From NCBI GenBank assembly GCA_937919155.1, contig CALFPM010000137.1, forward strand, positions 1 to 13,456: a stretch of DNA of 13,456 nt. Direction: 5' to 3'. Numbering within the stretch: the first letter of the stretch is position 1; each line of letters starts with the position of its first letter. Below are positions 1 through 6,397 of this stretch, piece by piece. The stretch is from an uncultured Clostridia bacterium (GTDB taxonomy: Bacteria > Bacillota > Clostridia > Oscillospirales > Acutalibacteraceae). A program made the position numbers and the translations under genes. Below the pieces are notes generated by a model. It did not search any database. It saw only the letters and a list, made by a program, of their open reading frames with translations, and was not told where the DNA came from.

Positions 1-141
1 CCGAAAAGGTCGCAGTTTTGATTCAGCGGAGTGTTTCTTTTCTGAAGGCATACTGCCGTATGACGAAGAAAAAAACGCTTCGATGGGTCGGAAATCCGAC
101 CTTTACGGCGTATTTAGTTCAAGTCATTTTACTCTATACGA
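1..141. other. Non-coding, palindrome-rich segment at the left edge
   Basis: I see no convincing gene here. The stretch holds several short dyads: CATAC-TGCC-GTATG (about 48-61), GGTCGG-AAAT-CCGACC (86-101) and CGAAG/CTTCG arms around an A/T run (about 64-83). Read leftward it lies directly downstream of the transporter gene, so the 86-101 hairpin followed by a T-rich stretch could act as its transcription terminator, although the T run is about ten bases beyond the stem. A short rightward frame (18-224) crosses it but has no good ribosome site and runs into the transporter gene on the other strand. The density of dyads would also fit an interspersed intergenic repeat; that is inference only. 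Confidence 0.35.
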
Positions 142-990
142 TTAAAACATTATCAGAACAGTTGAAACAAATGCGATTGCCGTGGAAATCAGTGTTCTTA
201 CGGAGGGCTTTTCCTTGCGGATGATGCTGATTACCGTTGAGAAAACCATAACGCCGCCCGTGATGATGGGATACTGCACGGAAGCATCAAGGCTTGTGAG
301 GGCAATGAGGCAAAGCAGGTTGCCGATGCCGCTGCAAGCCGCATAACAGCCGAGATTTCCGACTTCCTTGATGGGAAGAAGAGGCACTTTTCTGTTTTTC
401 ACAAGGTGATAAATCATGCAAATCGCGAAAACCCAGAGGTTGACCGTTGCCATAAAGCTGCCGCTGTCAACGCACAGGGCGGTGTTGGACTGATGCACCT
501 TTGAAAGCACGCCGACCAGACCGTTGAGAATAAAAACTGCAAGATAATATTTCAGATTATTACCTTTGCCCTTGCCTTTTTCAAAGCTGAGAGCGGTTGA
601 AACGCCGATAAGCAGGATGCATATTGCCTTTGCAGGTGTGAAAGCTTCGTCACAGAAGATAACGCCGTAGGCAAAGGGCAGAAGCATACCGCCCAGCATT
701 GCGAAAATGGAATAAACAGAAAGATTTGCCGTTGCAAAGGACTTGAGTCCCGAATATGCATAGCCGAGAAGCACCACCGCATAAATTGCGGAAATAAGCA
801 AGGAAAACCAGGTGAATTTCAGACTGAAGCTGTTGAGGACAAGCAGAATCAGGAAGCTTATTCCGTTTGTGTACATAGAAAAGGTGAATGTGGAGTCTAT
901 TCCGTCACCGTTGCGCTTGCGGAATTGCTGATTGAAAAGAAACTGCAGAGAAAAAAGCAAATCCGCAACAATAATCATCAGATAGTTCAT
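142..990 (-). CDS. EamA/DMT-superfamily membrane transporter
   Basis: The 282-residue protein is almost entirely hydrophobic, with about ten membrane-spanning segments arranged as two similar halves, the usual size and layout of drug/metabolite transporters of the EamA type. The first half begins MNYLMIIVADLLFSLQFLFNQQF and contains a typical Ser/Ala/Tyr-rich helix (YSGLKSFATANLSVYSIFAML); the second half begins near residue 145 and ends at the C-terminus (STAIAFVSTVLIMF). The substrate cannot be read from the sequence. The ATG at 990 is preceded by AAGGCG. The gene starts only 12 bases after the stop of the hydrolase gene, so the two are probably co-transcribed leftward. The family call is firm at superfamily level; a role in export of amino acids, sugars or nucleotide-related metabolites would be a guess. 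Confidence 0.8.
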   Translation of the reverse strand: MNYLMIIVADLLFSLQFLFNQQFRKRNGDGIDSTFTFSMYTNGISFLILLVLNSFSLKFTWFSLLISAIYAVVLLGYAYSGLKSFATANLSVYSIFAMLGGMLLPFAYGVIFCDEAFTPAKAICILLIGVSTALSFEKGKGKGNNLKYYLAVFILNGLVGVLSKVHQSNTALCVDSGSFMATVNLWVFAICMIYHLVKNRKVPLLPIKEVGNLGCYAACSGIGNLLCLIALTSLDASVQYPIITGGVMVFSTVISIIRKEKPSVRTLISTAIAFVSTVLIMF

Positions 991-1002
991 ATGTTAATCG
1001 CC

Positions 1003-2901
1003 TTAAATTGAAAAAATTGTTTTAACCCAGTAGAAAATGATGTTTATAATCATTGTCATTAACTCGCTCAGACCGAGTCTGCCCAGCAGAGCCATTCCGC
1101 TTTCGCCGAGAATATCCGAGAGAGGAGATGAGGGTGTTGTGCTTATGTATCCGTCAGAGGGTGCTGCCGCCTCGCCGTTGTTGATTGTGAAATACTGTGT
1201 TCTGTAGCCGAGAGGAGTAACAGTTCCCATTGTGTAGTATACGGTTATGCTTGCCGATTTTGCGCTGACCTCAGGAATGCTGCCCTCAAATTCAAGGGTT
1301 ATGCTTTCGCCGGGTGCAAGCTTTTTGAACGGGTTGATTCTGAAGCTCAGGTCAATGCCGTCACAGTAAATTGCGGAGAGTGTAAGTTCATTCTGCCAGC
1401 AGCAGTTTGTGATTGTGAGTGCGGTTGCGTTGCCGTCAATAATTCCCGCTCCGCAGCCCTCAAACTGAGCATAAACAGAGGACGAGGGGTTCGTTGTGTC
1501 CTTGAACTGAGGGAATTTCGGGTCGGAATAAACATCGGTGAGTTTATCAGTTAAAAGAAGGGTCATCATAAGCTCTCTGCTGTAGTGATCCCAATAGGTC
1601 ATTCCGTGGAAAAGACCGTTCACGAACCAGGTGTTGTCGGGCATATATGCGGTGGATGCATCGATTGTCATATCGGGAGAAATCTTGTTTTTGCCGCCGC
1701 AGGGGTTAACCTGAACATAACCGTCTGCAAAACGCTGACCGTAAGGAGCGGTTTTTGCGCCTGTTGATGCGGTTGTTGTGATAATGGCATCCGATGTTTC
1801 CTTAAGACCCGTAACAATTCTGTTGCCTGTGCCTGAAATGATGGAGATGTTTGCGCCGTTTGCAATGCATTCAGCCATCTTTTCGCCCATTTTCGGGAAA
1901 ATCTCATAGTGGAAACGGTCGCTCTTTTCAATCAGAGGTGCGCTTTCCTCTGCATTGAGGAGAAGCTTTTTTGTGTCCTCATATTTCTCAAGAGGAATGA
2001 AATCCCAGAGGCTTCCCCAATAGCCGAGGGTGGGCATAATGTGGGGAATAAGAGCGTTGAGCACGGCATCAAGGAAACCGAGCTGCTGAGCCTTGAGAAG
2101 CCAGTTGTAGTCCTCTTCCCAGCGCATACCGTGTTCAATGAATCTGATAAGGCATTCTTCGTCAAATTCAATCTGTCGGGTCATCAGGTCATATGCAATG
2201 CCTGCGCCGCCGATGGCGGGCACGGTCATAACAACATTGTCAACATCGTTTTTCCAGCCGAAAAGGGTAAGATAGGTTGCGGTAACCTGACCGCCGTGGC
2301 TGACGGCAAGGAGATTTACTTTGTCCTTGCCTGTGTATGCCTTGACATCCTGAACAAGTTCATCAAGAAGAGTTGCACATGCCTCCGAACCCATTCGGAA
2401 GTCACAGGTAAAGTTGAAAATATATTCATCATCAACATATTTTTCAATTTCCGCCGCAATATCCTGCTCGTGTCTGTGGTCGCCGTTGGGATAACGTTCC
2501 CTCAGATTTGCGCTGTTGGTTTCGTCTGCCGTGGCAACAACTCTTTCAACATTGTAAACGCTTGAGCCGTCAGGATTGCAGCGCATTTTTTCAAACAGAC
2601 CGTTAATTTCTTCGCCTAATGTGGCGGCAAGAATTTCCGCATTGCCGACAGTCAACGCGCCCAATCCCATGCCAAGGTCAATGATTCTGTTGAGAACGCG
2701 GTCAAGAACCTCATCCATATTGAGACCCCAGATAACTTCGCCCGTGTCAAGGCGGAGAGAGGATGCCGAGTAGCCCGGCACGATTATAACGGGGTATTCG
2801 GAGATTTCATCAGCATCAGGCTTGTTGTATGCGGTTGCAAAAACAGCGCATGAGCTGATAATAACCGCAAGAGCAAGGATGATTGAAAGGAATTTTTTCA
2901 T
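1003..2901 (-). CDS. Secreted LCAT/lipase-like alpha/beta hydrolase
   Basis: I choose the ATG at 2901 (632 residues) because it gives a clean signal sequence (MKKFLSIILALAVIISSCAV) and follows GAAAGGG at suitable spacing; an upstream ATG at 2943 would add 14 residues ahead of the signal. Cleavage may occur after FATA (residue 24), or ISSC (15-18) may act as a lipobox. Residues 36-50 (YPVIIVPGYSASSLR) match the start of lecithin:cholesterol acyltransferase-type hydrolases. The nucleophile elbow is AVSHGG with Ser201; the first Gly of GxSxG is Ala, which occurs in such enzymes. A candidate catalytic His lies in NGLFHGMTYWDHY. Residues from about 490 to 590 look like a beta-sandwich with high Ser/Thr content, and the protein ends in a hydrophobic tail (TMIINIIFYWVKTIFSI). 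It is probably an extracytoplasmic esterase or acyltransferase; the substrate is unknown. Confidence 0.75.
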   Translation of the reverse strand: MKKFLSIILALAVIISSCAVFATAYNKPDADEISEYPVIIVPGYSASSLRLDTGEVIWGLNMDEVLDRVLNRIIDLGMGLGALTVGNAEILAATLGEEINGLFEKMRCNPDGSSVYNVERVVATADETNSANLRERYPNGDHRHEQDIAAEIEKYVDDEYIFNFTCDFRMGSEACATLLDELVQDVKAYTGKDKVNLLAVSHGGQVTATYLTLFGWKNDVDNVVMTVPAIGGAGIAYDLMTRQIEFDEECLIRFIEHGMRWEEDYNWLLKAQQLGFLDAVLNALIPHIMPTLGYWGSLWDFIPLEKYEDTKKLLLNAEESAPLIEKSDRFHYEIFPKMGEKMAECIANGANISIISGTGNRIVTGLKETSDAIITTTASTGAKTAPYGQRFADGYVQVNPCGGKNKISPDMTIDASTAYMPDNTWFVNGLFHGMTYWDHYSRELMMTLLLTDKLTDVYSDPKFPQFKDTTNPSSSVYAQFEGCGAGIIDGNATALTITNCCWQNELTLSAIYCDGIDLSFRINPFKKLAPGESITLEFEGSIPEVSAKSASITVYYTMGTVTPLGYRTQYFTINNGEAAAPSDGYISTTPSSPLSDILGESGMALLGRLGLSELMTMIINIIFYWVKTIFSI

Positions 2902-2933
2902 TTTGTTCAACCCTTTCGTAAAGTTATAACCCA

Positions 2934-2962
2934 ATAATATCACACTGTTATTATAAATGCAA
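2934..2962 (-). promoter_or_regulatory. Possible promoter for the hydrolase-transporter pair
   Basis: On the minus strand TTGCAT (2957-2962) and TATTAT (2934-2939) are separated by 17 bases, fitting a housekeeping sigma promoter just upstream of the hydrolase start at 2901. The -35 box overlaps the last codons of the metallopeptidase gene. The region is AT-rich, so chance matches are likely. Confidence 0.35.
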
Positions 2963-3433
2963 AATATTTTTTTCGCAGTATATCTGCATTGTTTTTAAAA
3001 TAAATTCTTCGGTAACATCAAAGTATTCCGCAAGCTCCCAGGGTTCAACAATTCCGAGGCTCAGAGCCTTTTTCAGTTCCAATGCGGGAACGAGTTTTGA
3101 TGCTGCCCAGCGGTCGGCGCGGCATTCCTGCCTGCCTCTCACATTCAGCGGAGAATAGGGACTGTAGAACGCGCCTGTCTCGCAGTGACCCAGCTCGTGG
3201 GCAAGGTGCACCCTCTCTTCCGCTTCCGTTTCAATCTGAAAAGGGTCCATTCCTATGTAGCAATCCCCCGTGTTTGTCATAACGGAAACCGATTGGGTCT
3301 GCGGCAAATCGCAACAGATAATTTCAGTGCCGCTTTCCTGCGCAATTTCATAAAGTTCAGTTGTTTTCGTTTTTTGCCGCCTCCCTTGCCTGAATGTATT
3401 TTGCAAAATTGACAACCTCCTGCCACATTTCAT
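2951..3433 (-). CDS. ImmA/IrrE-family zinc metallopeptidase
   Basis: The protein carries the zinc-peptidase motif HELGH (residues 79-83) followed by RQECRADRWA (101-110), where Glu103 is the likely third zinc ligand. This is the hallmark of the ImmA/IrrE family, whose members cleave or inactivate a partner XRE repressor, as ImmA does to ImmR in ICEBs1. The length of 150-160 residues is normal. The start is uncertain: the ATG at 3433 follows GAGG with 6-base spacing and overlaps the XRE gene by 77 bases; a TTG at 3406 follows AGGAGG at 9 bases and would give 151 residues. The first 20 or so residues under the ATG choice are basic and do not look like family sequence, which favours the later start. 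The overlap implies translational coupling. By context it should be the anti-repressor for the upstream regulator and thus the trigger for the divergent lysis cassette. Confidence 0.85.
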   Translation of the reverse strand: MKCGRRLSILQNTFRQGRRQKTKTTELYEIAQESGTEIICCDLPQTQSVSVMTNTGDCYIGMDPFQIETEAEERVHLAHELGHCETGAFYSPYSPLNVRGRQECRADRWAASKLVPALELKKALSLGIVEPWELAEYFDVTEEFILKTMQIYCEKNILHL

Positions 3434-3710
3434 CGGTCACCTCTTCAGCGCCCGAGAAAAGTGCGATTTTTGCCGCTTCTATATTATCTTTTTCATTATT
3501 CTGTGTGCCGTTGATGTAATCCAGCGAGACTCCGAAGAGCTTTGCAATGCATGAAAGGGTTGCCACAACGGGGGTCTGAAACCCTGTTTCCCATTTGCTG
3601 ACCATAACCCTGTCTGTGTTAAGACCGAATTCCGAGTTAAGCTTTTCGGAAAGCTGTGTCTGGGTCATACCTGCTTTTTTGCGCAATTCTCTTATTTTTT
3701 CTCCTGTCAT
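3357..3710 (-). CDS. XRE-family transcriptional regulator (Cro/CI-type HTH)
   Basis: The ATG at 3710 (117 residues) is chosen because GAGGTGATAAGA sits directly before it; a longer frame to 3743 has no such site. The N-terminal 65 residues form a standard five-helix XRE DNA-binding domain: GEKIRELRKKAGMTQTQLSEKL, then DRVMVSKWETGFQTP, then LSCIAKLFGVSLDYING. The remaining C-terminal part is acidic then helical and may hold the dimerisation or cleavage region. The pairing with an overlapping ImmA-like gene matches phage and ICE repressor modules. It faces away from the lysis cassette across a 320-bp region with repeated TGTCG motifs, so it most likely represses that cassette and its own promoter. 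An imperfect dyad GGGG...CCCC (3726-3744) lies in its leader, just upstream of the ribosome site. Confidence 0.9.
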   Translation of the reverse strand: MTGEKIRELRKKAGMTQTQLSEKLNSEFGLNTDRVMVSKWETGFQTPVVATLSCIAKLFGVSLDYINGTQNNEKDNIEAAKIALFSGAEEVTDEMWQEVVNFAKYIQAREAAKNENN

Positions 3711-3775
3711 TCTTATCACCTCATGGCGGGGAAATGATTTCACCCCGAATTAAACAAAAATAATCTCATAGCTAT

Positions 3776-3804
3776 ACAATATCACAAATGTTTCGGAAAA
3801 GCAA
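3776..3804 (-). promoter_or_regulatory. Probable promoter of the XRE-ImmA genes
   Basis: On the minus strand TTGCTT (3799-3804) and TATTGT (3776-3781) are 17 bases apart, placing a transcription start near 3768, about 58 bases upstream of the XRE start codon. The boxes are imperfect, so this is a moderate call. Its -35 end lies 30 bases from the -35 of the divergent cassette promoter, a typical repressor/target arrangement. Confidence 0.45.
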
Positions 3805-3834
3805 CATTTTTTTAAAAAAATCCAAAAAAAGGTG

Positions 3835-3863
3835 TTGACAACGACAAAAATTCCCGCTAATAT
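3835..3863 (+). promoter_or_regulatory. Strong promoter of the lysis cassette
   Basis: TTGACA (3835-3840) and TAATAT (3858-3863) are separated by exactly 17 bases, the best housekeeping-type promoter in the window. CGACA (3842-3846) lies inside the spacer and a perfect dyad with TGTCG/CGACA arms covers the expected start site, so the promoter is well placed for repression by the divergent XRE protein. The transcript would have a leader of about 160 bases before the first gene at 4031. Confidence 0.75.
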
Positions 3864-3866
3864 AGA

Positions 3867-3886
3867 AAGTGTCGAGAGCGACACTT
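3867..3886. promoter_or_regulatory. Perfect dyad over the cassette start site, candidate XRE operator
   Basis: AAGTGTCG (3867-3874) and CGACACTT (3879-3886) are perfect 8-base inverted repeats around AGAG. The dyad begins four bases after the -10 box, where repressor binding would block initiation. Further half-site-like copies of the core occur at 3842-3846, 3986-3990 and 3994-3998. Binding by the neighbouring XRE protein is inferred from position only. In RNA the same dyad would form a hairpin at the 5' end of the leader. Confidence 0.5.
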
Positions 3887-3893
3887 CAACTTG

Positions 3894-3921
3894 AGCGCAA
3901 AGTTCAAAGTGAAAAGTGTGG
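3894..3921. repeat. Four degenerate heptamer units (AGTGCAA family)
   Basis: Four consecutive 7-base units read AGCGCAA, AGTTCAA, AGTGAAA and AGTGTGG, a degenerate tandem repeat within the leader of the lysis cassette. The same unit family appears as four units in the opposite orientation between purE and purF (11184-11211) and as one or two units upstream of tetR and putP. The period of seven is exact at this site. Part of the array is also roughly complementary to the preceding CACTTCAACTT, so the RNA could fold. Confidence 0.6.
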
Positions 3922-4030
3922 GAATGACACCGCAAATACTCGAAGATAATCATGATATTCACACTGACAGGTTTTATTTTTTACTTGTCGATGTGTCGAA
4001 ATCGTAACAATTTATGAAAGGAGTGAGAAC

Positions 4031-4288
4031 ATGAACCAAAAGTGTTGCAAGGGGCTTATAATTCCTCTTTCCGAGCTGAGCCAGCAGCTTGAATATGCAA
4101 GAACGGTGAGCTCGGATATATACGATGTTTATTTGCCCAACACACCCAAAATCACGGAACTTCTCAATGAATATCAGTCCGTGAGAACAAAAATTTCAAT
4201 GTTGCTTGATTTTCTTTTTCAGGCAAAACTCTGGTGCGACACAATTCTGCCCCGAGAGATAACAGACGAAGATAAGGAGGAAGAATGA
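4031..4288 (+). CDS. Small phage-cassette protein of unknown function
   Basis: The 85-residue protein is not recognised. It begins MNQKCCKGLIIPLSELSQQL, has no clear signal or membrane segment, is predicted mostly helical (IYDVYLPNTPKITELLNEYQ and a following leucine-rich stretch) and ends in an acidic run (ITDEDKEEE). The ribosome site AAAGGAGTGAGAAC before the ATG is excellent. Its stop overlaps the start of the next gene in an ATGA junction, so the two are translationally coupled. Being the first gene of a tail-fibre/holin/endolysin set suggests a phage-derived structural or assembly role, but nothing in the sequence shows it directly. Confidence 0.75.
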   Translation: MNQKCCKGLIIPLSELSQQLEYARTVSSDIYDVYLPNTPKITELLNEYQSVRTKISMLLDFLFQAKLWCDTILPREITDEDKEEE

Positions 4289-5187
4289 GAACTTTAAGAA
4301 TTGATTTTACAGCGGAAAATATGCTGCCTGACGGAGATATGGCAGGCAGAATGGGCGAACATAATGCAACTGACCTTATCATCACACCTCCTGCAGAAAT
4401 GACGGGGTGCGATGAAATTCTGAACTATGTTGTTGCCTTTGTGACCGAAGGCAAAATAATCCGCACGGATTTTTATCCCAAGGCGGAGACGATAACCGTT
4501 TCCCTCTGCTCACAGCTCACTCAGGACCATTCCCTGAGCGTGCAGCTTGAGGCATATGACGGCACGGGCGGACTTGTTGTGAAAAGTCCCATTGTCAGCG
4601 AGCTGAGACTTCTGCCCTCTGCAGGGGGAGATGAAACGGAATTTGACGGCGAAAGCGGCGGAATGGTGTCGCAGATTAACCTCAACACCCTTGCAAGGCA
4701 CAGCCATTCAAACGGCGATGTGCTTGATAAATTCGGTGAGGAAAGCGGAAAACTTACCTATGACGGAGCGACAGTAGGCGGCGGTACGGTTAAACTTGCA
4801 TCTGTCGAATTCCTTAACGAGGATAACAATGCCTGTTTCTGGTATGAGAACAGTATGAATTTCACAAGCGGAGAAAACCTGTACAGAAGCAAGCGTATCA
4901 TAGGCTACTTTGCAGAGGCTGTTCCCGAGTTGCCCTGCGGAACGGTAATTTCAAAAATTGAGATAAAAACAGAAAAAGACGGCGAATATGAGAGTCTTGA
5001 TTCTGTTTGCATTGAAGATGTAATTTCTCCCGTTCAGAAAATGACCAATGAAATTTCTTTTTACGAAAATTTCGGTAACACTTTTTTTGTGGGCTTCTGT
5101 ATGTTCGGATATAACAAGACAAGATGGCAGAATATCGTTGACGAAATGAAGTGGTATTCCATCCGCATAACTTATTATAAGGAATAA
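4285..5187 (+). CDS. Phage tail-fibre/baseplate-like protein
   Basis: The 300-residue protein has three visible parts. Residues 1-110 form a beta-rich domain like the N-terminal domain of phage baseplate upper proteins (DLIITPPAEM, AFVTEGKIIRTDFYP, VQLEAYDGTGGLVVKSPIVS). Residues 111-167 are a linker with HSHSNGDVLDKF at 139-150, followed by ESGKLTYDGATVGGG, a motif I know from many Firmicutes phage tail-fibre proteins. Residues 168-300 form an unrecognised, probably beta-rich domain with many aromatic residues (ACFWYENSMNF, WYSIRITYYKE) that could be a receptor- or glycan-binding tip. The ATG at 4285 follows AAGGAGG. In phages such a protein sits just before the lysis genes, as here, but no other tail gene is present. 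The tail-fibre call rests on the motif and position; the tip specificity is unknown. Confidence 0.7.
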   Translation: MRTLRIDFTAENMLPDGDMAGRMGEHNATDLIITPPAEMTGCDEILNYVVAFVTEGKIIRTDFYPKAETITVSLCSQLTQDHSLSVQLEAYDGTGGLVVKSPIVSELRLLPSAGGDETEFDGESGGMVSQINLNTLARHSHSNGDVLDKFGEESGKLTYDGATVGGGTVKLASVEFLNEDNNACFWYENSMNFTSGENLYRSKRIIGYFAEAVPELPCGTVISKIEIKTEKDGEYESLDSVCIEDVISPVQKMTNEISFYENFGNTFFVGFCMFGYNKTRWQNIVDEMKWYSIRITYYKE

Positions 5188-5200
5188 CTGCGGAGGAAAA

Positions 5201-5467
5201 ATGACGGAAATTTCAATTATCGAAATTGAACACCGCCTTATTCAGGCAGAGGAAAACATAAAAGAGCTTTTTGCAAAGTATAACGGAGTGGACAAAAATC
5301 TGGTTGCGGTCACAACAACGCTGAACAATCTGCTGACCCTTGTGGGTGAATTGAAGGCGGCTGTTGAGGGACTGAAAACAAGACCTGCCGCAATCTGGGA
5401 CAAGGTTGTTTTTGCCTTGATCGGTGCAGCCGCAAGCGCGGCAGTCACGTATTTTACAGGAGGATGA
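5201..5467 (+). CDS. XhlA-like hemolysin/holin-associated protein
   Basis: The 88-residue protein has an N-terminal helical, coiled-coil-like segment (residues 3-60: IEIEHRLIQAEENIKELFAK and a second heptad stretch around NNLLTLVGELKAAVEGL) and a single C-terminal membrane helix (KVVFALIGAAASAAVTYF) after a Trp-containing linker. This layout is typical of the XhlA family, small proteins that work with a holin in Bacillus phage-like lysis (PBSX xhlA/xhlB). It starts 13 bases after the tail-fibre gene with a GGAGG site and ends one base before the holin gene. It probably sits in the cytoplasmic membrane with the coiled coil in the cytoplasm and assists membrane permeabilisation or endolysin access. 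Confidence 0.75.
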   Translation: MTEISIIEIEHRLIQAEENIKELFAKYNGVDKNLVAVTTTLNNLLTLVGELKAAVEGLKTRPAAIWDKVVFALIGAAASAAVTYFTGG

Positions 5468-5468
5468 G

Positions 5469-5699
5469 ATGGATAAAATAATCATAAAAGATATAGCCGT
5501 CAGGGCGCTGAAAACCTTTGTTCAGGCGTTTCTTTCGGCAGTTTCCGTTGACGCACTTCTGGGCGTAACGGATTTTGACACCTTTAAACGAATCGGAATT
5601 TCAATGCTTATTGCAGGCACGGCGGCGGGCATTTCTGCCGTGTGGAATGCCGCACTGGAAGCGGCAAATAACAAGCCTCGGGGAGGTGCTGCCGCTTGA
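5469..5699 (+). CDS. Phage holin
   Basis: The 76-residue protein starts at the ATG at 5469 after GGAGG with five-base spacing; longer in-frame extensions lie inside the preceding gene and lack a site. It has a short charged N-terminus (MDKIIIKDIAVRALK), two membrane segments (FVQAFLSAVSVDALLGV and ISMLIAGTAAGISAVWNAAL) separated by a polar turn, and a small-residue, charged tail. The pattern RALKTFVQAFLS...ISAVWNA is characteristic of small two-helix holins of Firmicutes phages. It would form lesions in the cytoplasmic membrane that let the endolysin reach the wall. Its stop overlaps the TTG start of the endolysin gene. Confidence 0.8.
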   Translation: MDKIIIKDIAVRALKTFVQAFLSAVSVDALLGVTDFDTFKRIGISMLIAGTAAGISAVWNAALEAANNKPRGGAAA

Positions 5700-6391
5700 A
5701 AACCAACACGGGACTTGTTGAATATGCACGCGCTCAGCTTGGCAGACCCTATTGGTACGGCACATTCGGCAACAAGGCTACAAAGGATTTGCTTGAAAGA
5801 AAAACTCAGCAGTATCCTCAGCATTATCAGAAAGAAAGAATGGAAAAATATAATCAGCAGCTTGGGTTCAGGGTGCACGACTGGGTTGGACTCATCAAGG
5901 GTTATCTCTGGAGCGATGATGTGAATTCCGTGCCGAAATACAACGCGTTGCAGGATGTTTCCGCAAATTCCCTGCTCAAAAAATGCAAGCAGAGGGGCAG
6001 AATGCACACAATGCCCGAAATCCCCGGAATCCTTGTGTTTATGCCGGGTCATGTGGGCATTTACTGCGGTGACGGCAAGGTTATTGAGGCAAGAGGCTTT
6101 CATTACGGAGTTGTTGAAACAAAGCTTTCCGAGCGTCCCTGGGAAAACTGGGGCAAATGCCTCTGGATAAAGTATCCCGAAAGTCTGCGTTGCTTTGCGA
6201 AATGTGACAAGGCGCAGACTTCCATTGTGGATGCCCTCAAATCACTGGGCGAAAACAGCGGATTTGACTATCGCAAGCGCATTGCCCTTGCAAACGGCAT
6301 TGCCGAATATGTGGGCACTGCAAAACAGAACATCACAATGCTTACCCTGCTCAAAAACGGACTTCTGCTCAGACCCGAGGCATACGTATAA
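5696..6391 (+). CDS. NlpC/P60-type phage endolysin with Trp in place of the catalytic Cys
   Basis: The 231-residue protein starts at a TTG at 5696 that overlaps the holin stop and follows GGAGG by nine bases. Residues 5-162 are an NlpC/P60 (CHAP-like) cysteine-peptidase fold: AQLGRPYWYGTFGNK at the N-terminus, a helix HDWVGLIKGYLW (61-72), then PGHVGIYCGDGKVIEARG (117-134) with the catalytic His119. In this family the helix begins with Asp-Cys (D-C-x-G-L), the Cys being the nucleophile. Here residue 63 is Trp (TGG, 5882-5884), one base from TGC or TGT. Residues 171-231 form a small wall-binding-type domain (SIVDALKSLGENSGFDYRKR, GIAEYVGTAKQN) seen at the end of clostridial lysins. The rest of the frame is intact, so the enzyme is either inactive, newly mutated, or used for binding; a base-calling error is possible. 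Confidence 0.8.
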   Translation: MKTNTGLVEYARAQLGRPYWYGTFGNKATKDLLERKTQQYPQHYQKERMEKYNQQLGFRVHDWVGLIKGYLWSDDVNSVPKYNALQDVSANSLLKKCKQRGRMHTMPEIPGILVFMPGHVGIYCGDGKVIEARGFHYGVVETKLSERPWENWGKCLWIKYPESLRCFAKCDKAQTSIVDALKSLGENSGFDYRKRIALANGIAEYVGTAKQNITMLTLLKNGLLLRPEAYV

Positions 6392-6397
6392 TTTGTG

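Noticed and set aside
18..224. 68-residue rightward frame at the left edge
   Set aside because: No ribosome site, odd composition, and it overlaps the 3' end of the well-supported transporter gene on the other strand.
1909..2565. 218-residue rightward frame inside the hydrolase gene
   Set aside because: It lies wholly antisense to a gene with signal sequence and catalytic motifs, and shows no family features.
3750..3962. 70-residue leftward frame in the divergent control region
   Set aside because: It crosses the strong lysis promoter and both -35 regions, and has no ribosome site.
5522..6103. 193-residue leftward frame across holin and endolysin
   Set aside because: Antisense shadow of two recognised genes.
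3357..6391. Complete prophage or integrative element
   Set aside because: No integrase, replication, packaging or capsid gene, and I saw no flanking direct repeats that would mark attachment sites.
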